Assembly (NCBI GenBank): GCA_018396565.1
Contig: JAGTQO010000032.1
Coordinates: 4,619-14,095 of the forward strand
Reading direction: 5' to 3'
From: Candidatus Bathyarchaeota archaeon
Lineage (GTDB): Archaea; Thermoproteota; Bathyarchaeia; 40CM-2-53-6; RBG-13-38-9
Length of the DNA stretch: 9,477 bases
The translations under genes were made by a program, and so were the position numbers. Position 1 is the first letter of the stretch. Each line of letters starts with the position of its first letter. The notes beneath the pieces are model-generated. The model saw only the letters and a program-made list of their open reading frames with translations. It was not told the DNA's origin and ran no database searches. Below are positions 4,865 to 9,477 of this stretch, in pieces.

Positions 4865-6670
4865 TCAACTGAGTAGGAATGCACCAACTAAATTAGAGGT
4901 AAAGAGGATAACCATTATGTATCTTGCTACAAGTTTGGAGATGCTGTACATAAAATCGGTGAGTTGCTCAAGAGATTTAGATCCTAAACTTTTAACTTCC
5001 ACGGTCTCAGTAGCAGATGAAACTTCAACTCTCTCAAGATTTTCTTTAGCCTTTTTAACAGTATCACTGACAATTCTTAAAACTATATCTTGATCTAAAG
5101 CTTCTCCGATGGGATGATAGCCTAGCCTAGCGGGGACCAAGCCGTTCACAACATGGGTGTCAGTAGTCATAATCTCTCCATCGTCAATTCCAATGTTTTT
5201 TAATGATGAGAGAATCTTCTCTCTTAAACCTGATATCATGTTGTTACCATCTAGTATAACATATGCCGAAAGCTTGTTTGAGACTCTAAATACGAATGCG
5301 CTTATTCCTCCTGGGCCACAACCATGTTCAGGTCCGTATCCCCAAAACCCATTTTTTGCTACACCCATCTCGAAGAAGGAGGTGTCTATGTGGGACAGTG
5401 TCTCAATTGCTTGAATTGAAGCCATCTTGAGATCTTCTATCTCTTTATCTGTGTAATCCTTTACATTATTGATGCAGTTGTGAGAATCTACGATTGCAGC
5501 ATGTTTAAATTTCATTTTTGCGAGTCGATGCAGCTCCTCACCTAGGCTGGACGGAATATCCTCCATATCATTGGGTGACTGAGTCAATGTGAGCATGATG
5601 GAATCTCCAAATATTTGAGCACCAACCTTGGCCGAACCTACTGTAAATCTTTGGAAGGCAGATGCCCTATCATGATAATTCGTAACTCTCAGAAGATTTT
5701 TGACAATTAATAAAACCTTTTCATTCTGAGATTTTGATACGAGGTTATGCTCATGTCCTGAGACGCCATGTGGAACAGCTACTACTAGTCTTCCATCCTT
5801 CTCAAGGAAACTTTTTATCATGTATGGAAGAGCGCTACTTCCTACATTTAAAAAAGGCCCAGGATGAAAGTTGCCCACTATAAGCAAACCTTTCAGTAGA
5901 CCAGTACTCTTAGACTTAAATTGAAGAACAGTCAAATTCACCTTGTCATCTACTCCCATACCTTCTAGATATCTCTCAAACATTTCATTGTTACCATTGA
6001 GCCAGTCTACAAGGAAGGCTCTGAATATTTTAAGGGGTGAGGCTCCTATCGAACGCTTTCCTCTAGACTCTATGAGTTTAAGTAACAGAATGGTAGGCAA
6101 AAGAGATACGACTGTTACAGGAATCAATATTATAGAGAGGGGTGTTCTAGGGGTTAGAAATAAGGTCGACAGCGATGTCGACACTATGGGCTGCAGAAAT
6201 ATATATAGTATCTTGTTAAAGATCCCTCTTGAGGACATAGATAGGACGGCGAGGGCCCTAATTGGAACGACTGTGAACAGAGCAAAATAGAAAGGTTGTG
6301 AAGGAAAGATTATATTTGTTAGATAGTTTCTTAGGAGTCCTCCTACACTCAAAATAAGAATCCAGAGAATGCAAGAGAAGAGGGATAAGGCAAGGCATCT
6401 TCGGAGATAAAAGAGGGGATCGTATCTTAGCAATACGTATGCGGAGAACAAGTCTGCTAAAATTGATGGAAGAAAGAATATCGTTAGACCGAATAACCCT
6501 CCATAAAGTGCTGTGTTAATGTTTATACTTGAGAAAGCTAACGCTGGTCCTCCGACGGTAAAGGTGAAAAGCAGAATAATTATTTTCAACGTTGAGGGGA
6601 ATGCAATAGCCCTGACGAGTCTATAATATGGTAGCATCTTGACTGAAAAAAGGCGAATTCGGCCAAACAA
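4865..6670 (-). CDS. DUF2070-like archaeal polytopic membrane protein within the ether-lipid operon
   Basis: A 601-residue protein I assign to DUF2070 from its layout; its function is unknown. Residues 1-200 contain about six or seven hydrophobic segments (around 25-45, 55-80, 92-112, 125-145, 155-172 and 178-200). Residues 205-575 form a large soluble domain, and 583-601 is a final membrane segment. The soluble part has His/Asp-rich motifs resembling a metal centre: GNFHPGPFLNVGSS (266-279), PHGVSGHEHNL (300-310), DSHNC (395-399), GPEHGCGPGG (446-455), DTHVVNG (504-510) and GYHPIGE (517-523). The TTG start at 6670 has GAGGT (6681 to 6677) six bases upstream; ATG at 6637 is a weaker alternative. 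It lies between GGGP synthase (15 bases upstream) and G1P dehydrogenase (12 bases downstream), so it is made with two ether-lipid enzymes. A hydrolase or transferase acting on a membrane substrate is possible but is inference. Confidence 0.8.
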   Translation of the reverse strand: MFGRIRLFSVKMLPYYRLVRAIAFPSTLKIIILLFTFTVGGPALAFSSININTALYGGLFGLTIFFLPSILADLFSAYVLLRYDPLFYLRRCLALSLFSCILWILILSVGGLLRNYLTNIIFPSQPFYFALFTVVPIRALAVLSMSSRGIFNKILYIFLQPIVSTSLSTLFLTPRTPLSIILIPVTVVSLLPTILLLKLIESRGKRSIGASPLKIFRAFLVDWLNGNNEMFERYLEGMGVDDKVNLTVLQFKSKSTGLLKGLLIVGNFHPGPFLNVGSSALPYMIKSFLEKDGRLVVAVPHGVSGHEHNLVSKSQNEKVLLIVKNLLRVTNYHDRASAFQRFTVGSAKVGAQIFGDSIMLTLTQSPNDMEDIPSSLGEELHRLAKMKFKHAAIVDSHNCINNVKDYTDKEIEDLKMASIQAIETLSHIDTSFFEMGVAKNGFWGYGPEHGCGPGGISAFVFRVSNKLSAYVILDGNNMISGLREKILSSLKNIGIDDGEIMTTDTHVVNGLVPARLGYHPIGEALDQDIVLRIVSDTVKKAKENLERVEVSSATETVEVKSLGSKSLEQLTDFMYSISKLVARYIMVILFTSNLVGAFLLS

Positions 6671-6685
6671 TTTAAAACCTCAAAT

Positions 6686-7435
6686 TCAATATTTTTTACG
6701 GATACTCCTGATAAGCCTGACAGCGTTTTCTATAGTAGAATTTTCTATCACCGTACCGGTGACGATGGCATCCGCGCCTGCTTTGACAGCGTCCGAGGCC
6801 TGTTCAGGTGTCCTTATTCCTCCACCTACAATAAGTTTCACATCAACTGACTTCCTTACGCTTGATATCATTTCTGAGGGAACAGGTCTCATGGAACCTG
6901 AGCCTGCCTCCAAATATACGAAACGCATCCCTAAGTATTGGGCTGCAAGAGCATACATGGATGCTAGCTCAGGCTTATCGAGAGGCAATGGGACGGCTTG
7001 CCCTACAAATCCTGCGGCACCCGATGTTGAACCGACTATTATGTAGCCCATAGGCAAGACTTCTAAGCCATAACGCTTAACCAAAGGTGCTCCTAAAGCT
7101 TGCGCTCCTGTGATATAGTAAGGGTTCATAGAGTTCATGAGAGTTGAAAAGAAAATTGCGTCGGCATACTGACTAATCCCAGCTACACCGTTTGGAAACA
7201 GAATTATCGGAATCGCCACTCTTTTTTTGATGCCCTTTACAACTTCATCTAATTCATGGGGTGAAACTACTGTGCTTCCGCCGACCATGATAGCCGATGA
7301 GCCTAATTTCTGAAGTTTATAGGCAATCTCACCTGCTCTCTCAGGTGTTACATTCTCAGGGTCGATCAGAGACAGGTGAATTGCCCCATCCCGGGAAATA
7401 GCATTCTCGATATGTTTCTCTACTTTACCAACCAT
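6686..7435 (-). CDS. Geranylgeranylglyceryl phosphate synthase (GGGP synthase, PcrB-like)
   Basis: Joins geranylgeranyl diphosphate to sn-glycerol-1-phosphate, forming the first ether bond of archaeal lipids. It is a TIM-barrel enzyme at the membrane surface. From the ATG at 7435 the protein has 249 residues, a normal length. Motifs: IHLSLIDPEN (19-28), IMVGGST (49-55), LFPNG (79-83), YYITGAQALG (106-115), the substrate-anchoring YLEAGSGS (174-181), the phosphate-binding VGGGIRTPEQA (203-213) and VTGT (225-228). The frame stays open upstream to a GTG at 7501, which adds 22 residues (Met-Ser-Gly-Gly-Lys...) not expected for the family. I prefer ATG 7435 because family members begin about there and GGAGGA (7451 to 7446) lies ten bases upstream. 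The TATA-like box near 7540 would instead place GTG 7501 close to the transcript start, so the choice is open. It heads the operon with the DUF2070-like gene and G1P dehydrogenase. Confidence 0.93.
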   Translation of the reverse strand: MVGKVEKHIENAISRDGAIHLSLIDPENVTPERAGEIAYKLQKLGSSAIMVGGSTVVSPHELDEVVKGIKKRVAIPIILFPNGVAGISQYADAIFFSTLMNSMNPYYITGAQALGAPLVKRYGLEVLPMGYIIVGSTSGAAGFVGQAVPLPLDKPELASMYALAAQYLGMRFVYLEAGSGSMRPVPSEMISSVRKSVDVKLIVGGGIRTPEQASDAVKAGADAIVTGTVIENSTIENAVRLIRSIRKKY

Positions 7436-7501
7436 TGAAACTTCGTCCTCCACATTTCCTATATGGATGAATGTGTGAATGCAAAATTTGCCACCACTCA
7501 C

Positions 7502-7593
7502 TTTCTTTTATCTAAGCTATTTGAACATAGATCATTCTTATAGATTTCACCTATAATATGTTAGTCGAATACATATCAGTGGTGAGCATTTGA
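7502..7593. promoter_or_regulatory. Divergent promoter region between the GGGP synthase operon and the UbiA gene
   Basis: These 92 bases separate the two lipid transcription units. On the plus strand tataatat (7552-7559) lies about 35-42 bases before the UbiA GTG and fits a TATA box; GGTGAG (7581-7586) is a Shine-Dalgarno seven bases before the GTG. On the minus strand aaatctataag (7547 to 7537) can serve as the TATA box of the GGGP synthase operon. The two boxes are about ten bases apart, so one regulator bound here could control both units. The boxes are judged by position only. Confidence 0.5.
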
Positions 7594-8436
7594 GTGTTTA
7601 TGAAAGTCTGTTCCATCATCAAAATGTTCAGGCCTATCAACTGCCTTATGATGGGGGCAGCGGTTATCATCGGAGAGATCATAGCACTTGGCGGCCTTCC
7701 TGAGTTTCATGAAGCTCTTCTAGGAGCTTCGACAGCAATATTCCTTATGGCAGGTACTATGGCTATAAACGATTACTATGACTTGGAGATAGATAGAATA
7801 AATCGTCCGGAAAAGCCTCTGCCCTCAGGCATTATCAAGACTTCTCACGCAATCATTTTGGGGTTAATTGCATGTGGCTTAGGCTTGGCTGCAGCAGCTT
7901 CACTTAATGCCAGCAGCCTCTTAATTGCATTATTTGCGCTATCCCTGATGTTATACTATAATACTCGAGGCAAGAGAACAGGCCTGCTAGGGAATGTTGT
8001 CGTCAGTATGTGTATAGGCCTACCGTTCATATATGGCGGAGCAGCTGTCGGAAAGATCACTTTCACTTTACTATTATTCTCATTGATCTCGTTTACGGCA
8101 AATCTGGGCAGAGAGGTCACGAAGGGAATAGCCGATGTAGAGGGAGATCGTGTGGGGGGAGTGAGGACTGTGGCTGTGCAGTATGGCCCAAAGTTTGCCT
8201 CGAAAATGGCATCGATATTCTATTTAACAGCAGTTATTTTAAGTCCTGTGCCTCTAGTTTTTGGATTGGTCGGAAGAAGATACATTCCACTAGTTCTAGT
8301 ATCAGATATAGGATTTATAGTCTCAACGTTCTCATTGCTTCGTAGATATTCTAGCGGAGACGCTGAAAGGATTAAAAATATGGTTCTCATATGGATGTCT
8401 CTAGGTCTCCTAGCTTTTCTCGCTGGAAGTGTTTAG
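7594..8436 (+). CDS. UbiA-family prenyltransferase, probable digeranylgeranylglyceryl phosphate synthase (DGGGP synthase)
   Basis: An integral membrane prenyltransferase that most likely adds the second geranylgeranyl chain to GGGP, giving digeranylgeranylglyceryl phosphate (archaetidic acid precursor). It has 280 mostly hydrophobic residues with about eight or nine membrane segments. Both aspartate-rich Mg/diphosphate motifs of UbiA proteins are clear: NDYYDLEIDRINRPEKPLPSG (59-79, overall NDxxDxxxD) and REVTKGIADVEGD (173-185). The early FRPINCLM (12-19) is typical of archaeal DGGGP synthases. GTG 7594 follows GGTGAG by seven bases and an in-frame TGA directly; ATG 7600 is the alternative. 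Position next to GGGP synthase and G1P dehydrogenase supports the lipid role over a quinone or chlorophyll-type one. It converges on HMG-CoA reductase with five bases between. Confidence 0.93.
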   Translation: MFMKVCSIIKMFRPINCLMMGAAVIIGEIIALGGLPEFHEALLGASTAIFLMAGTMAINDYYDLEIDRINRPEKPLPSGIIKTSHAIILGLIACGLGLAAAASLNASSLLIALFALSLMLYYNTRGKRTGLLGNVVVSMCIGLPFIYGGAAVGKITFTLLLFSLISFTANLGREVTKGIADVEGDRVGGVRTVAVQYGPKFASKMASIFYLTAVILSPVPLVFGLVGRRYIPLVLVSDIGFIVSTFSLLRRYSSGDAERIKNMVLIWMSLGLLAFLAGSV

Positions 8437-8441
8437 TAGAA

Positions 8442-9477
8442 TTATTGTGCCTTCTTCAGTTCCTCAAGGAGTTCCTTTGCCCTGTCCATCCTGACCCTAC
8501 GTTCCTTTACCATTATATCGGCGATCTTATCAATCATCTCTCCAGTAGCACCAGCCATCAATGCGATGTTTCTAGCATGTAGGGTCATGTGCCCCCTCTG
8601 TATACCTTCAGTCGCAAGGGCCCTTAGAGCTGCTAAGTTTTGAGCAAGACCAACAGCAGCAATGACCTGAGCAAGTTCAGAGGCTGACTTCACCCCAAGG
8701 ATCTTTATTGCTATCTTCGCTACTGGATGGGTTGCTGTAGCACCTCCGATAAGACCGACCGCCATTGGAACTTCTATAGTTCCAACCAGGTCTCCATCAT
8801 GGTTCTTCTCCCATGTTGTAAGTGGTCTGTAACCACCATGAATAGCTGCATAACTGTGTGCACCTGCCTCAACGGCTCGTGTATCATTACCTGTTGCTAA
8901 CACTACAGCCGTGATTCCATTCATTATTCCTTTATTGTGAGTTGCACATCGGTAAGGGTCTGCTAATGCAAATGCATATGCGTTAATTATTCCTTCAACA
9001 ACTTCTTCTCCACCGAGCGCTGCTTTTGAGAAAGTAGCTCTTGCGCGTGCAAGTCTCTCGGTGGCCAGATTCGATATGATTCGCAAACATACTTTGCCTC
9101 CTGATATTCTTTCAACTACCGGCGCAACAGCCTCAGCCATGGTGTTCACGGCGTTTGCGCCCATAGCATCTCTGCAATCCACCAAGAGTTCAAGTATAAC
9201 CATGCTGCCAACTATTGTATTAAGCACTTTGCAACGAATATCCTTAGCTCCTCCCCCTTTAGAGACCAGTATGGGGTCTTGCTCATTCGCCTTTTGGAGA
9301 ATTTCATCCTTAGCGGAGAGAAGAGACATTCTAGCTCTATGAGGGTCTGGAACCTTCAGAATCTGTATCTGCCCAATCATTACCGGTTGGGTGCTGCTGG
9401 TGGTGAATCCACCCTTGTCCCTTGCCATCTTTGCAGCATTGCTTGCAGCAGCGACAACAGATGGCTCCTCTATCGCC
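8442..9477 (-). CDS. Hydroxymethylglutaryl-CoA reductase, class II type (N-terminus beyond the window)
   Basis: HMG-CoA reductase interconverts HMG-CoA and mevalonate; beside lipid genes it most likely works in the synthetic direction, supplying isoprenoid precursors. I read 344 residues. The frame continues past the internal Met at 9428 to the window edge, adding Ala-Ile followed by EEPSVVAAASNAAK, so ATG 9428 is not the start. The EEPSVVAAAS block with its catalytic Glu, DAMGANAVNTMAE (substrate binding), the catalytic Lys in HNKGIMNG, Asp in ATGNDTRAVEAG and His in RGHMTLHARNIA are all present. These are the class II pattern known from Pseudomonas mevalonii and Archaeoglobus rather than the class I enzyme of most archaea and eukaryotes. 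The C-terminus is a lysine- and glutamate-rich helix (MDRAKELLEELKKAQ). Only about the first 60-80 residues should be missing. Cofactor preference cannot be told from what I see. Confidence 0.94.
   Translation of the reverse strand, partial: AIEEPSVVAAASNAAKMARDKGGFTTSSTQPVMIGQIQILKVPDPHRARMSLLSAKDEILQKANEQDPILVSKGGGAKDIRCKVLNTIVGSMVILELLVDCRDAMGANAVNTMAEAVAPVVERISGGKVCLRIISNLATERLARARATFSKAALGGEEVVEGIINAYAFALADPYRCATHNKGIMNGITAVVLATGNDTRAVEAGAHSYAAIHGGYRPLTTWEKNHDGDLVGTIEVPMAVGLIGGATATHPVAKIAIKILGVKSASELAQVIAAVGLAQNLAALRALATEGIQRGHMTLHARNIALMAGATGEMIDKIADIMVKERRVRMDRAKELLEELKKAQ

Noticed and set aside
5943..6290. Plus-strand open frame of 115 codons inside the DUF2070-like gene
   Set aside because: Antisense shadow of a long membrane-protein gene, with no good start signal and no recognisable domain.
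6639..7046. Plus-strand open frame of 135 codons opposite the end of GGGP synthase
   Set aside because: It is antisense to well-supported coding sequence of GGGP synthase and the DUF2070-like gene, has low-complexity S/T/P-rich composition and resembles no family.
9426..9428. ATG as the start of HMG-CoA reductase
   Set aside because: The frame continues upstream to the window edge and encodes the conserved catalytic EEPSVVAAAS block, so the real start is beyond 9477.
1..9477. tRNA, rRNA, CRISPR array, insertion sequence or integrated element
   Set aside because: None seen: no cloverleaf-like stretch in the gaps, no regularly spaced repeats, no transposase or integrase motifs. The only large repeat is the bud32 duplication.

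Overview
The window is compact archaeal chromosome, most likely from a TACK-type lineage. Evidence for Archaea: aIF2-gamma, a Kae1/Bud32 pair of KEOPS type, glycerol-1-phosphate dehydrogenase, geranylgeranylglyceryl-phosphate synthase, a UbiA-family digeranylgeranylglyceryl-phosphate synthase, a DUF2070-like archaeal membrane protein, and TATA-like boxes about 35-50 bases before several starts. A Bathyarchaeia-like origin is my guess from overall protein character; it is not shown by the sequence. There are no RNA genes, CRISPR arrays, insertion sequences or phage genes, and no gene-free stretch longer than about 160 bases.

Layout. Bases 1-451 (minus) hold the N-terminal 150 residues of aIF2-gamma. 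Divergent from it, kae1 (571-1566, plus) is followed by a broken bud32 copy (1554-1913) and an intact bud32 (1916-2551). The two bud32 copies share an exact 339-base direct repeat, so a recent 347-base tandem duplication, or an assembly error that looks like one, has happened here. An XTP/dITP pyrophosphatase (2560-3147, minus) converges on bud32. Two overlapping genes for stand-alone Lrp/AsnC ligand-binding (RAM) domains follow on the plus strand (3310-3773). Then comes a tight minus-strand operon in the order GGGP synthase (7435 to 6686), DUF2070-like membrane protein (6670 to 4865), G1P dehydrogenase (4852 to 3800), with gaps of 15 and 12 bases. Divergent from that operon is the UbiA prenyltransferase (7594-8436, plus), and converging on it is a class II HMG-CoA reductase (8442 to beyond 9477, minus).

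How the genes work together. The right two thirds is an archaeal membrane-lipid locus. HMG-CoA reductase makes mevalonate for isoprenoids. G1P dehydrogenase makes the sn-glycerol-1-phosphate backbone. GGGP synthase attaches the first geranylgeranyl chain and the UbiA enzyme the second, giving digeranylgeranylglyceryl phosphate. The uncharacterised DUF2070-like protein is transcribed between two of these enzymes and is the best candidate here for an undescribed role in lipid metabolism. The left third concerns translation and nucleotide quality: initiator-tRNA delivery (aIF2-gamma), t6A37 tRNA modification (Kae1/Bud32) and removal of non-canonical purine nucleotides.

Non-ATG starts are common: at least six of the ten visible starts look like TTG or GTG, mostly with good Shine-Dalgarno sequences (GGAGGT, GAGGT, GGTGA) 4-7 bases upstream.
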